Positions 42,302 to 53,933 of a stretch of DNA of 64,000 nt are shown piece after piece. Position 1 is the first letter of the stretch, and each line of letters opens with the position of its first letter. The position numbers and the translations under genes are program-made. Source of the stretch: Pictodentalium vernedei (lineage: Eukaryota; Mollusca; Scaphopoda; Dentaliida; Dentaliidae); the NCBI GenBank assembly GCA_031216915.1, contig CM062289.1, forward strand, positions 395,090,674-395,154,673, read 5' to 3'. The notes beneath the pieces were generated by a model. That model was not told the DNA's origin. It was given only the letters and a program-made list of their open reading frames with translations, and searched no databases.

Positions 42302-42540
42302 ATTAACTCTTTGCCCTCCCGTGGGAACCCCGGGAAGTAAGCAACACTTGTTTACTGTGGTAAAACGGTTCCGCATTACTAGTAAAATAGGACCCAGTCA
42401 CCAATGCTTGGGGTGAAAGTCCTCTAAAATGGGAAACATGTTGATCAACGATTGACTAAACTTAACTTCATCTCCATGTTGTGTCACGATTAGCCATGGT
42501 GCGTAAATATGTGACGTTAACCACCAACAACCAAACAAAC
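42302..42540 (+). mobile_element. SINE2 copy inside LINE-B
   Basis: GGGAAGTAAGCAACACTTG, TTACTGTGGTAAAACGG, AATGCTTGGGGTGAAAGTCC, ATGTTGTGTCACGATTAGCC, CGTAAATATGTGACGTTAAC, ACCAACAACCAAACAAAC. The longest middle region among the SINE2 copies. Followed immediately by MITE A. Confidence 0.75.
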
Positions 42541-42791
42541 AAACTCTTTACCCAACGTAGATGATATCAAAATTTAATATTTTAAATATCATTTTTTTTT
42601 AAATTTTTCAAAAAAATTTCAACAAAACCATATCATGTGACCCCTCATTGGAACGAGCTCGACGAGCTCGTTCCAACGAGGGGTCACATTATATGGTTTT
42701 GTTGAAATTTTTTTGAAAATAATATTTTTTCAACTGCTGAATTTGCATATTACACCTGCGGACGCAGCCGACTCGTTGGGTAAAGGGTTAA
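42541..42791. mobile_element. TTAA MITE, family A
   Basis: The right end TTGGGTAAAGGGTTAA is intact. The left TTAACCC has decayed to AAACTCTTTACCCAACG. GATGATATCAAAATTT, hairpin ATATCATGTGACCCCTCATT with GAGCTCGACGAGCTCG, and GCATATTACACCTGCGG. At the 3' tail of SINE2. Confidence 0.88.
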
Positions 42792-44290
42792 CTGGTCACA
42801 CTTGCAGACTGATAGCAATATTACGTTCATTGCATCATCACTAACCGATGTCATTTTAAACAAAGCCCATAAATTTATACCTAACAAAATCGCTACTATT
42901 AGATCTCATCAGCCCAAATGGTTTCACAATAACCTCAGACTTCTAATTCGCCAAAGAAAGCGTGCTCATCGAAACGCTAAACTCAGTGACACGCCCGAAT
43001 GCTGGGAAAAATACAGAAAGAAGCGCAAGGAAGTAACGACCGAAATACGCAAGTCAAAAGCAAAATATATTTCCAAAATCGACACTAAACTAAATCACGC
43101 TCAGGCAAATAACTTCTATTGGTGGAAAACATTCAAGCTTGTGATGTTCAATAAAGAACTCCCTCTCCCCTGCTTAATCTCAAATGACCAAGTTTTTTCC
43201 CTGGACAAGGACAAAGCCGAATGTTTAAATAATTATTTTTACAAAATGTCTACGGTACCCGATCACAATCACTCACTCCCATCTACTCATTCCAATCTAG
43301 CACGCCCGATATGAAGTAGTATTATTCTCAGTGTCGAAGATATAAAGGATTCCCTTGATTCTCTCAACGTACCTAAAACAAGCGACCCAGACGACATTAG
43401 TCCAAAAATCCTCAAAATGTGTTCTGTGAGTCTAGCTGGCCCTTTCAAAATTGCCTTTAACTTAATGCTCAGGCATTCCTTCTTCCCAAACGAATGGAAA
43501 AGTGGAAATGTTATTCCCGTATTCAAAACCGGCGACCGCCAATGTGTTTCAGACTACCACCCTATAACTTTACTGAGCTGTATCAGCAAAGTATTTGAGA
43601 AATGTATCTTCAAACACATTCTAGCATTCTTGCGAAGCAACTCTTTGCTAACCCCACTGCAATCAGTCTTTCTCCCATCCGACTCAACTGTACTACAGCT
43701 CACTGACATCTACCATACCTTCAGTTCCGCCCTTGACGAAGGAAAAGAAATTCGGGTAGTCTTTTCCGACGTAAGCAAGGCATTTGACACAAAGGTTTAC
43801 TCTACAAACTTGCACGAATAGGCATCACAGGCCTTCTACTGGATTGGTTTCGCAGCTATCTATCTGGCAGATACCTAAGTGTATGTTTAAACCCTGTGTC
43901 GTCGTCATGGGGCGAAGTATCTGCGGGTGTCCCTCAAGGCTCTATCCTGGGGCACCTGTTATTCTTGATATATATCAACGATATTGTAAAGAACATCATT
44001 TCTAACATTAGACCCTTTGTCGATGATACCTCTTTGCTCCTTATATATAGTTGAACAACCCAAAATGGCCGCTGAGATATTTAACAGGGACATAAAAACA
44101 ATAGAGGATTGGGCCCAAAAGTGGTTAGTGAACCGTCAGTGGCTGAAACTCAGAACTACATTCTGAGGAATAATGCCAATCTGAGCACAATCCTATGCCG
44201 TACCCACCTGCACCAAACCCCTTTTCTACCATCCGCGACTAACGTCTGCTATCTGGTGGTGCTTTTGAGTCGGTGCTGGCGTGCCCCGTA

Positions 44291-45357
44291 GTGGTATATG
44301 AATATTAATGTTAATGTTTGGGTGCCGATTTGGGGGCGCGTTGGCATCGATTCGGGGGTGCTGTCGGATTTCGTTTTCCTTTGGATTTCTCGGCTTATGT
44401 CGAGGGACTGTGAGTGCATGGGCGGAGGTGGGGGGGGGGGGGGGGAACCCAATAATAACTTCTTAGACCTGTTCTTAATATCTACCGATCCCAAAGATGC
44501 ATCCAAATAGTGAGATACCCCAAGATATCTCAAGATGTTCCATAATCAGCTAAGCTCTTAACTCTATGCGCTCCTGTTAGGGTGCCTTAGCGCTGCATGC
44601 AATTGTAGACGCCAGGCGGCAGGCTTAAATGGAAAGTGTTACCTTCAAAGTAAGTAGGTTTACATGTAGATGTTCTCTGTTATCCTTGATCATTGCTTTT
44701 ATCAGCTGACACATCATACAAAGTATCATACTGACTCGATCTGTCCTCCTTTCCGTGTGTTTTTTTTACGTATTTTATATTACGTTTTTCTTCACTCGGG
44801 TATCTAAAGTATGACACGACTCAGCGGTGGGCGCAGACCTGGCGGCCTGTGGACGTCTAACAACCACCAATTCCAACAGAATGTTCGCGGAAAACAGTCA
44901 CACTCATCCCTCAGAAGATATGAGACGATAGACCGATCAAACGCAAAATATGAAGAGGTCTAGACGTCACTCTCAACCAGCGGCGTACTGCCGCAGATTG
45001 CGGGTGATACTTGGACCTGACCACGTTCTGTAAAAATACTCTCTTCGTAATTTGGAGCCGTATCGAAGTGTATTCTGTGCCGGAAATAGTGCCTAATGGG
45101 CACGAATGAATCAAATCAATATCCGAACCGCCAGTACAGAGCCCACCGCCGGCTCAACAATCTCAAACTGGTAATTGCCGCATAAACCTTTTCCTTGGTG
45201 ATATTTTGTTCCACTTGGAGACAGCCCAGCATAAGCCTTTGGCTTGTTGCTGAATGCATTTCCATGTTTGTTACTTGTTTGTCAATTTATTCATGTTTCT
45301 GTATAATATAAACATACTTTGGAAATAAATATTGTTTAAACTAAACTCCATTACGGT
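44291..45357. other. Non-coding; possible LINE 3' region and G tract
   Basis: A G run (44429-44444) sits in GGCGGAGGTGGGG. At 45220-45335, GGCTTGTTGCTGAATGC and GGAAATAAATATTG look like a LINE or gene 3' untranslated end with AATAAA, but no adjoining frame supports it. Confidence 0.4.
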
Positions 45358-45655
45358 ACAGCTACTAAACGTATCAATTTTCTGAGGATGGCCAGAGGTA
45401 AAAATTGGGGAGCAAACAAAGATGTTCTTCTCAAGCTCTGCAAATCATTTATACGTCCGGTACTCGAATATGGTGCCATAATAACAAGTGACCTGGGCAA
45501 AACCAACATTCAGAAGCTGCAGAGGGTTCAAAACTATGCCCTGCGATTGGCACTCTGCAAACCCAAATAGACACCGAAAAAGGAAGTTCACGAGCTAGCA
45601 AAAATAGAAACTATTGATACGCGATTAAAAGACCTACAAACCAAACTCTCAACAA
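45358..45655 (+). pseudogene. LINE reverse transcriptase C-terminal fragment
   Basis: LLKLCKSFIRPVLEYGAI and KLQRVQNYALRLALCKP are the conserved blocks after the thumb of Jockey/CR1-type reverse transcriptases. A stop ends the frame at 45568 and the downstream codons (TPKKEVHELAKIETIDTRLK) continue the same homology, so it is a dead fragment. Confidence 0.8.
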
Positions 45656-45969
45656 ACAACAAGATTGTGAATTAATGGCTGAGCTGAACGAACACCGATC
45701 TCTTAACAGAAATAGAAAATAAATTTTCAGAAAATAAGAATTACCGGTATACAATATAATTAAAGTGCGTGGAGTCAGTGAGGACTGCCTCGCTACACAC
45801 TGAGAACTTTTGGATTGAGTCTGTGAGGACTGCCTCGCAACTCTGCTGAAGCGCGATTGAAACACGTTTATTTTAAACAATGTTTATTCAATAGTTGATA
45901 ATCAAATACATTACACAGAGCTTAACATGCAACAGCGGATTTCTTCATTAAGCATCCCTACATACAAGA
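45656..45969. other. Short inverted/duplicated phrases
   Basis: GTGAGGACTGCCTCGC occurs twice (about 45777 and 45821). Nothing else recognised. Confidence 0.45.
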
Positions 45970-48900
45970 AAGCAAAGTGTTCAAAATTAACCTTTTCCAA
46001 ATTGATAGAAAAAAACAACCAAAGTTGGTTACTTTTGACATCTTCAAACGGTACTCTTATTCTCACTCTCATTGTGCTTGAGGGTTAAATCAGAGGTTAA
46101 AAAAGTAAACAGTAAGTTTCTTCTGCAATCACTGTTGCATCTATCCATACCAAAATGATTGTTACAACAGTCCTGGAATTAGACAAATTTAACCTTGAAG
46201 TTACTAAATTTTTTTGCCATATTATGCTCTAAATGTGTGGAACGGAATGTCTGAAAGAGACATGGAGGAATATTGAATCTTGGTATTTGAATGAACATGA
46301 ACAAGTTGAGGGTACTCCAATTCAAGACCTGACAAGTGAGTGGATGTTAAAACTTTGAATAAAACATATAACAGCGACATTGTTCTTGGATGAATGCCCT
46401 ATCTTTCATGGGAAACGTTTTGAGAAAATATGGCTTCAGTGCTGAGAAATTACATGTATAAGGTAGCGAAAATAACCATTATTCCGACAGTACCCTTATG
46501 AGAAGTCTCAAATCTGCCAAGGTTTAAACTTTTAATAATAACATATAAAATAAAATATTTCATACTTTGACTGCTGCATGCAGCCATAGGGAACATTCAG
46601 AGCTCAATCAATTAGAAATGCAGTAAATTGCCACTTAAACTTATCAAATTCTGAAAAATGGGAGTTTATTTGGACGATACCTACATTTATGCAACCACAG
46701 TTAAACTTTACAACCAAACTTACAACATCAGATATGTTCGGTAGTCAATTGTGAATATGGATATGCAAAGTGTTTAAAATTAACCCTTTCCAAAATGATA
46801 AAAAAACAACCAAAGTTGGCCTAATTTTGGCATTTTCAAACAACACTCTTATTCTCGCCCTCATTGTGCTTGGGGGTTAAATCTGAGATTAGAAAGTTAA
46901 CAATAAATTTCTTCTGTAATCATTGTTGTATCTATCCATACCAAAATAATTGTTACAACAACCTTACAAATAGAGAAATTTGCCCTTGAACTTGGTCAAT
47001 TTTGAAGACAAAACTGCTATATTCGTTTCATTTTTGCCCCACAGGGGTTAATTTTGAAATATTTGTGTGGTGATTTTGGTGTACCATATTATACTCTAAA
47101 CGTTTGGAAAGTTAGACCCAGATAACTGTAAACAATTCCGAGACATTTGAGAAATGGTGAAATTTTGATGGTTTTGGCAAACTATTTCGAAAACAAGCGT
47201 TTTCACGAATATAACGATACCTCATTTCTCTAGATATTCTGACAATAAATATGTTTACCAAATCTGTCTGAAATCGTACAGCTTGTTTTTGAACTATGCT
47301 GAAAAATTGTCAAATTTTGAAGGTTTTGGCAGATTATTTTGAAAATACGCGTTTTCACAGATATGGCGATACCTCATTTCACTAGATTTTAAGGCATTAC
47401 ATAAGTACGCCAAATTTGGTTGAAATCGTTCAGCTTGTTTTTGAGCAGGACAACAGACAAAATTGATGGCAGAAAAAAAAAATTAAAAAAAATAGAAAGA
47501 AACTAGAGAATTGTAATTTGTTGGACAAATTACGGGCTTTCCCAACTTTCCAATGTGAAAATGCAGACTACATATAGCAAAGCGAAGTGTTTGAAATTAA
47601 CCACTTCCAAAAAGATAGACAAAAAGCATCCAAAGTTGGCTATTTTTTGCATTCTATAATGGTACTCTTATTCTCACCCTCATTGCACTTGGGGGTTAAA
47701 TCTTGAGATTTTAAAAGTAAACAGTAACTTTCTTCTGCTATCATTGTTACATCTATCCATACTAAAATAATTGCTACAATAACCTTCCAATTAGAGGAAA
47801 TGAGTACAGATGTTTGCAAAATTCACGGAAAATCAATTTTTGTCGGGCAATACTATTCTTTACGTGGCCAAAGCATGTTTTGGGTTAAGCCCTAAATCAT
47901 AACTTACAGCAGCGGATTTGTTCATTAAGCATCTCTGCCTATAGCAAAACAAAGTATCTAAAATTAACCCTTTCCAAAATGACAGGAAAATGTAACCGAA
48001 GTTAGCTAATTTTAGCATTTACGAATGGAAATCTTACCCTCATTGTGCTTGAGGGTTAAAGATGAGATTAAAAACTAAACAGTAACTTTCTTCTGCCAGC
48101 ATTCTTGCATCTATGCACACAAACATGATTGTTACAACAACATTGCAATGAGAGAAATTAGCGCTTGAAGTTAGTCAATATCGAAGATAAAATGCTATAT
48201 TCCTCTCATTTGTGCCAATTGGGGTTAATTTTAAAATATTTGTGTGGTGATATTAGTGTATCATATTATGTTCTTAATGTATGAACATCAATCACAGACT
48301 GAGTGTCTGAAAAGAGACATGGACTAATATTGAATCTTGGTATTTGAATGAACATGTACAAGTTGAGGGTAATCCACTTCAAGGACTGACAACTGTATGA
48401 GGGTTAAAACTTGGAATAAAACATCTAGAGCAACACTGTTCTTGGATCAATGCCCTATCTTCTCAACCAAAAAGGTTTTGAGAAAATATGGCTCCAGTGC
48501 TGAGAAATTGCATGTAAAAGTTGGCGAAAATAACAATTATTCCGACAGTACCCTTATGGCAAGTCTCAAATTTGTCAAGGGTTAAACTTTTAATAATAAC
48601 ATATAAAACAAAATTTGTCATACTTTGACTGCTGCGTACAGATATAGAAAACATTCAGTGCTCAATCAATTAAAAATGGAGTAAATCGTCACCTAAACTT
48701 ACCAAATTCTGAAAAATTGGAGTTTTTTGGACGGTACGTACTTTTATGCAACCAGAATGGGATAGGGTTAAAGTTTTTAACAAAACTTACAACAGAAAAT
48801 ATGTTCGGTGATCAACTGTGAATACGTACATGAAAAGTTTTTGAAATTAACCCCTTTCCAAAAAGCAACCAAAGTTGGCTAATTTTGGCTTTTTCAAACG

Positions 48901-49380
48901 GTACTCTTATTCTTGCCCTCATTGTGCTTGAGGGTTAAATCTGAGATTAAAAAGTAAACAGTAACTTTCTTCCGCAATCATTGTTTCATCTATCCATATC
49001 AAAATAATTGTTACAACAAACTTGCAATTAGAGAAATTTGCACTTGAAGTTGGTCAATTTTGAAGAAAAAAGCTATATTCATGTCATTTTTGGTTAATGG
49101 GGGTTAATGTTGAAAGATTTGAGTGGTGATTGTAGTTTATCATATTATACTCTAAATGTGTGGAAAATTTGAGCTAAATAACTGTTAACAATTTTGAGAC
49201 ATTCGAAAAATGGTGAAATTTTGAAGGTTTGGGCAGAATATTTTGAAAATACGTGTTTTCACAGACATGGCAAATGGGATTTCGCGAGTTCCCATGTTGC
49301 TACATAAGTGTGCCAAATTTGGTTGAAATCGTTCAGCTAGTTTTCGACCTATGCCACAGACAAAATTAGGGGGGAAGAAA
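45970..49380. repeat. Degenerate 0.8-0.9 kb tandem repeat, about five units
   Basis: Units start near 45977, 46770, 47589, 47950 and 48839 with AAAATTAACCCTTTCCAAAA, then CAACCAAAGTTGGCTAATTT, GGTACTCTTATTCTC, CTCATTGTGCTTGAGGGTTA, TTTCTTCTGCAATCATTG and ATTGTTACAACA. Spacings are about 793, 819, 361 and 889 bp, so one unit is internally deleted. A secondary motif, GTGTTTTCACAGATATGGCG, recurs within units. No frame spans a unit. Confidence 0.8.
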
Positions 49381-49560
49381 AAAAATAAAATTAAAAAAAA
49401 TAACAAGGAACATTTTTTTGAAATTTAAGAATAACAATAGTCTTTCCCAAACGAAGTTTGGGAAAGCCTAAAAATAGAGAAGAAAAGTTTTGACAAAGAA
49501 GAATAACGAGAGTCTTTCCCAAACTGGGTTTGGGAAAGCCTAAAAATTGCCAATCCCCAA
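49381..49560. repeat. Repeated GTCTTTCCCAAAC hairpins
   Basis: AATAGTCTTTCCCAAACGAAG, with TTTGGGAAAGCCTAAAAATA, occurs at 49435 and again at 49511. Each is a hairpin TTTCCCAAAC/GTTTGGGAAA. A relative, GGGCTTTCCCAACTTTCC, is at 47536. Confidence 0.7.
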
Positions 49561-49686
49561 TATCAAGCAGCAAACATCATTGAACGAGATAGCTGTTTTC
49601 TCTTACTCTCTGTCTTTTGAGAAAGTGAGTAATACGTACTTGTGCCCAGGGGGGACGCTTATTTGTTGAGACTACCGTTATTCTCG

Positions 49687-49760
49687 TTGGGTATCAGAGA
49701 TGACGGAACTTTCCATCTCTGATACCCAACAAGTATCAGAGATGGAAAGTTCCGCTTTGA
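49687..49760. repeat. Triple hairpin arms
   Basis: GTTGGGTATCAGAGATG, its complement CATCTCTGATACCCAAC and a further GTATCAGAGATGGAAAGTTCC give alternative stems. Possibly a MITE core with a duplicated arm. Confidence 0.6.
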
Positions 49761-49774
49761 TACTTACTTTCCGG

Positions 49775-50610
49775 CAGTGGCGGCGCCACATGGAGGTCGG
49801 GCCCACCACTCCCCCCCCCGCCCCCAATCAAACTTAGATTGCTATCTGGCTGCAGTTTTCCCACCCAATATCACACCCGCAGACGGCACACAACAATATA
49901 CATCATGTCAGGTATTGTAAAAGCACTCAATTATCGCTCCCAGGGTGTCCAAATATGAAAATTATCCCTGGGTAGATACCCCCCACAAACGGGAGGGGGA
50001 CACCCTTCTCCCTAGTTCAGCGATCTGAATGTAGCGGCTACTACAGGGGAATACCTCCTCCCCTATCTCAGGACTGTGGCGTTCGGGAGATGCCTTCGGC
50101 ATCGCAACCTTGGAACCCCCCACACCCCATATCTTACTTAGGACCCCCTAAATTGAAATCCTGGTGCCAACACTGTGGAAGAAACGGACTGAAGCGACCG
50201 AAGGTGGGATTCTTTGGCCAAATATTGTTTGGGTTGCAAATAATACATTACAGGAATGCTCGTATATTGACAGTTTGCAGGCGACCATTTTAACTCATTA
50301 TGTAACCGCGTAACATGTCTGTGGAACAAAAGTGGAGGGGCACTTGTAATTTGTGCACCCCCCCTCCAACCCACCAACTCTGTTGGGTGTAGATGTGATA
50401 CGGATGAATCTTATACCCGCGCAAGATTGGGCGAGACTCGAGGCTTGCATCGTGTTTGCGCAAATCTCTCGCCACAAGGGTGAGATTTTGTCCTATCCCT
50501 CAGTGAAAACCCATCTTTGATACTTTTTGACATCATTGGGGTCCAAAGATTTGTCATGTGTGACACCCGATCTACCTCATAGCGGACAAGTCTCGTGTTT
50601 TCTGCAAATT
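49775..50610. other. hAT-like left end and unassigned sequence
   Basis: CAGTGGCGGCGCCACATGG at 49775 matches the hAT terminus of the 35849 family, followed by a C tract. I found no partner end with a clear target duplication. The rest has C-rich tracts (CACCCCCCCTCC) and no recognised gene. Confidence 0.45.
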
Positions 50611-50612
50611 CT

Positions 50613-50649
<37 letters not shown>

Positions 50650-50650
50650 C
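50611..50650. repeat. Poly-G tract
   Basis: An uninterrupted run of about 38 G residues, the longest in the window. Such runs are error-prone in assembly, so its exact length is uncertain. Confidence 0.9.
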
Positions 50651-50866
50651 TTTCCACATCTCACATCCAAAACTCATCGTGGGTATTTTTCCTCTCTCCT
50701 AAATGCCATCATGATATCATTTGGGTTCTGAGAATAGTCATGTGACAACCAGTCTACCAAATAGCTGGCCGATTGTTTGCTGCATACGCCGAAGGAGTGA
50801 TGCAAACTTGAGAATATGGATATATCAAACTTAAAAAAACAAACTGCATTCTGCACAAAGTCAACT

Positions 50867-51018
50867 TTAACTCTTTACCCAACGTAACGGCCAAAACCCT
50901 CGAGATCGTTCCAATTGGGGGTCATAACCTATGTTTGGAGACAAAAAATGAAAAAAATTAGTTATTCAAGAATGTTTTTGCAAGTGTCGTCTACTTTTCA
51001 TGTTAGGTAAAGGGTTAA
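50867..51018. mobile_element. TTAA MITE family B, internally deleted
   Basis: TTAACTCTTTACCCAACG to TTAGGTAAAGGGTTAA, 152 bp. One arm of the hairpin and its flank are gone: CGGCCAAAACC jumps to CGAGATCGTTCC and GGGGGTCATAACCTATG. Confidence 0.85.
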
Positions 51019-51809
51019 CATCCCATAGAAACTGATTCCAAAATACCCAAATTTCAAGTAGGGCATTTTCAACTAATGCAACTAGAAATTTAATAAATTA
51101 ATTTTAAATAAGATGAAACTGTGTAAGTATCTTGCCAAGAATATTCGATCGAATTAAAAACTCAAGATCACCGGCTTTTGAGAAAAAAATACGACAAAAT
51201 GATCTCCCCTTAACATTTGAAAGCCAACAAACTGTAATGGAGAGGTGGCGCATGCGTTTACAAAGCCTAGAACGACAATCAGAAACGGGTCTAATAGTGG
51301 GAAAGCGTTGAAATCTTTTGATCATTTTTCCTTTCAAACTTTTACTCTATTTCTTACTATTAGACTCGTTTCTGATAGTCGTAAAATTATCATTTTTGTG
51401 GTCTAAGGGAGATAACTCGAACGCATTTTCGCGTTTTTAACGATGATTTTTTGAATTGGACCATAAATGAAGTTTTGTCAGTTTCTTGGTAAAAAAGCCG
51501 GTTTTCTCGGTCGATTTTACGGGGATTTCTCCTCTGTTCTACTACCATCTCATCAAATAATTGTATATAGTGATTTTGCTGGATAAACTGTATCATTTTT
51601 ATAGCGGATAAACATCCCTGAGATATCGGTTTGGGTGAAATAAATAAACTCGTAATCACAAACAGAACGCAAATCAAGAGGCGTTTGGTTTATTTCGGCC
51701 TCCAATACATTATTAATATTATTATTTTCTTGTCTATCCCGAATAAAACGTTCGATTCAGCATATGTGAGTGGCAGAACAACACACAATTTAAACTCGAT
51801 AATGATTCT

Positions 51810-51878
51810 TGTTGGACTCGAACAGCAAACCTTCAGACTTCATGACTAATAAGGTACCGCTGCGCCAAGTGACAACAT
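51810..51878 (-). tRNA. tRNA-like sequence, outer left (tRNA-Met-like)
   Basis: Read on the minus strand: CACTTGGCGCAGCGGTACC is an A-box region as in elongator tRNA-Met (TTAGCGCAGCGGG), then GTCTGAAGGTTTGCTG and the B box GTTCGAGTCC. The loop CATGAAG lacks the invariant U33 and the acceptor ends pair poorly, so it is probably a pseudogene or SINE head. Confidence 0.55.
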
Positions 51879-51971
51879 CAAACAAGACGAAAACGAGTCA
51901 ATAAAACTACCATCCAAACAGAAAATAGATTAATGTTCTGTTTACCGCTCACAGAGAAAATACAAAATGAC

Positions 51972-52043
51972 GGTATGGAGAATCGAACCGTCGACCCTTA
52001 GCTTTGAAATCCATCAAGTCACCACTGATCCACAGACACACAT
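51972..52043 (-). tRNA. tRNA-like sequence, inner left
   Basis: Read on the minus strand: GTCTGTGGATCAGTGGTGAC, a loop in GGATTTCAAAGC, then GGGTCGACGGTTCGATTCTC (B box GGTTCGATTC). It mirrors the inner right copy and is more eroded. The anticodon position reads TCA if the loop is TTTCAAA. Confidence 0.5.
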
Positions 52044-52156
52044 GATTTAACGTTTCAAAATTTTCATATGAAGTCATTCAAAATCCATATCTAAAGTCAT
52101 TAACAGCTCCTATTTCCAATGACTTTATATGGGAATTTTACACGAAATGTTGATGT

Positions 52157-52229
52157 GCGTCCGTGGTTTAGTGGTAGATCGTTGGGTTTCAAACCTAGGG
52201 GTCAGTGGTTCGACTCCCGTTCATGACAG
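52157..52229 (+). tRNA. tRNA-like sequence, inner right
   Basis: GCGTCCGTGGTTTAGTGGTA (A box TGGTTTAGTGG), anticodon arm TTGGG-TTTCAAA-CCTAG with five possible pairs, GGGGTCAGTGGTTCGACTCC (B box GGTTCGACTCC). The anticodon would be TCA, which reads UGA. The acceptor stem closes only partly. A decayed tRNA or SINE promoter is likelier than a working suppressor. Confidence 0.55.
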
Positions 52230-52323
52230 CATACTCAAAGTTTTCTGTTGACAACTATATGAAAGCTTTTCTTGCATTCTTTTTAATAGTATTTTAATTG
52301 ACTCGTTTTCTTCTTCATTTGAT

Positions 52324-52395
52324 GTTGCCACTTGGCGCAGGGGTAACTTATTGAACTTGTAACATGAAGAGTAGCGATTCGAGTCCAACAACCTT
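52324..52395 (+). tRNA. tRNA-like sequence, outer right (tRNA-Met-like)
   Basis: GCCACTTGGCGCAGGGGTAA, anticodon arm TTGAACTTGTAACATGAA, AGTAGCGATTCGAGTCCAAC (B box GATTCGAGTCC). It mirrors the outer left copy; the two differ most in the anticodon arm. Confidence 0.55.
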
Positions 52396-53091
52396 CAATT
52401 TCTGATTAAAATTGTGAAATTTCACCGCTATGCTTGGTTTGTGACAGCGTTGTAGGCTTTTATCACGTACATTATGTTCAGTTCATTACTTTATTCAGCA
52501 GAGACAAGAAAATGAGCAGAAATATATTGTCGGCATCAATTAAACAGCGTTGTGTTTGTGACTGCGAGTTTCTTTATTTCATTGAAATAGTGATGTTAAG
52601 GATTTTTGTCCGTTATAAAATTGACAACATATTGTCCAGCGTCCCCAGACAACATTTATCGACTTAACGGTGGTTAAATGAAAGAGGAATCGCCCTTAAA
52701 TCGTCCGAGAAAACTGGCTTTTCTACCAAGAAACTGTCAAAACACCGTTTGTGGTGCTGTTTTGAAAATCATCGTTAAAAACGCGAAAATGCGTTCGAGT
52801 TATCTCCCTTAGACCACAAAAATGAAAATTTTGCGACTATCAGAAACGAGTCTAATAGTAAGAAATAGAGTAAAAGTTTGAATGGAAAAATGATCAAAAG
52901 ATTTCAACGCTTTCCCACTATTAGACTCGTTTCTGATTGTCGTTCTAGGCTTTCTAAACACATGCGCCACCTCTCCATTGCCTGTAAATGTTAAGGGGAG
53001 ATTATTTTGTATCTATTTCATCTTTTTATTGAAAAGCATCACTTGGATGTTGTTCTTGAGCTTTTAAATTAGACTGAACATTCTTGCAAAG

Positions 53092-53300
53092 AGACCACTG
53101 ATAAATCCGCTTTTGAATGTAAAACCAATCCAGTTCGGGGCGACTGTGGCGCGATCTTCAATTTTAAATTAAATATCAGGTGAAAAAAGCTAGCAACACA
53201 AAATAAAACAAACAACTGCAAGGAATTTTGGACCGAGATGAAATAAGAGTGCCCTTCTTAAAAACAGAATTTTCAAGGTTAGCACAGCGCTAACAAATCG
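53092..53300. other. No feature recognised
   Basis: Short unique-looking stretch between the palindrome and a hAT-like end. Confidence 0.4.
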
Positions 53301-53320
53301 TGAAAATTCGCACCCAGAGC

Positions 53321-53457
53321 TTAGTGGTGGCGCCAGAAAATGTTTCACGTGATGGGAGTGGGGTAGATGAAGGTTTCCAGTGGGGGGGGGGGGGGGGTAT
53401 TCTGCAGTGTCTGAATGCAATGAGCAACCGTAGAGATTTGTTTGAGTGTGCGTGTGT

Positions 53458-53488
<31 letters not shown>

Positions 53489-53500
53489 GGGTTACTTGTC
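53321..53500. repeat. hAT-like end with G tracts and (GT)n
   Basis: TTAGTGGTGGCGCCAGAAAA resembles the 35849-family terminus. It is followed by a G tract (53382-53397), GTGTGTGTGT (53451-53470) and a second G tract (53473-53491). No closing end identified. Confidence 0.5.
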
Positions 53501-53933
53501 CTCCCATAAAAAATAATTGAATTGTTCTTTCATATGAAGCCTTCAGGTGGCTTTTGCGGCTAAATCTTTACTCTTGTTTTTTTTTCCTTTTTTGGACGTC
53601 GAAAATAAAGAAATGCGAATATGACCGAGCAACTTTTTTGATGAGCTGACAGTTGGTGCTTTGGCTGAATAAAACAAATTTCTTGGATGAGTTTAAGTTT
53701 CATTTAAGTTACAAATTATAAATTCTTTAATAGAGGTCAATGAACAATGCCAAAGAAGACATTATTGACTAATGCATTGTGAGAAGACTTCGCTGCTGAG
53801 AATTTTGGCATTTGAACATCAGATTATACAGGATTAAATTGATATAAACAAAACTATATCCAATGACGTAGGAAGCATTTCCCACACTTGGATGGTGGGT
53901 GGGGGGGGGGGGGAGGGGCACGATCAAACCATG

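Larger units (their letters stand above)
41930..44290 (+). pseudogene. LINE-B, decayed endonuclease and reverse transcriptase
   Basis: A different CR1/L2-like LINE. The endonuclease C-terminal block NNILLTGDFNDDQLKG and CSLIDLILVNNDLPMF comes first (41930-42180), then SINE2 and MITE A insertions. The linker HQPKWFHNNLRLLIRQRKRA (42802-43314) and the reverse transcriptase follow: LNVPKTSDPDDISPKILK, VIPVFKTGDRQCVSDYHPI, VVFSDVSKAFDT, SAGVPQGSILGHLLFLIYIN and VDDTSLL near 44020. Several frameshifts and stops; 5' truncated. The endonuclease block resembles LINE-C. Confidence 0.85.
51126..53091. repeat. 2 kb near-palindrome with tRNA-like genes in both arms
   Basis: The two arms are inverted copies about a centre near 52102. 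The best conserved part, 51225-51490 against 52770-52990 (GGAGAGGTGGCGCATGCG, GGTCTAAGGGAGATAACTCG, CGCATTTTCGCGTTTTTAAC), is nearly identical. Outer and inner parts are more diverged but still pair (TTGCCAAGAATATTCGA with the complement of TGAACATTCTTGCAAAG; TTTTCATATGAAGTCATT with the complement of AATGACTTTATATGGGAA). Each arm holds a small inverted repeat, CAGAAACGGGTCTAATAG, and two tRNA-like sequences pointing outward. No transposase, no target duplication found. Confidence 0.85.

Noticed and set aside
45220-45340. Poly(A) signal of a host gene
   Set aside because: AATAAA is present but no exon, splice pattern or coding bias lies upstream; a LINE 3' end is as likely.
52157-52229. Functional suppressor or selenocysteine tRNA gene
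   Set aside because: Size and arms do not fit tRNA-Sec, the acceptor stem closes poorly, and a decayed mirror copy exists; kept only as tRNA-like.
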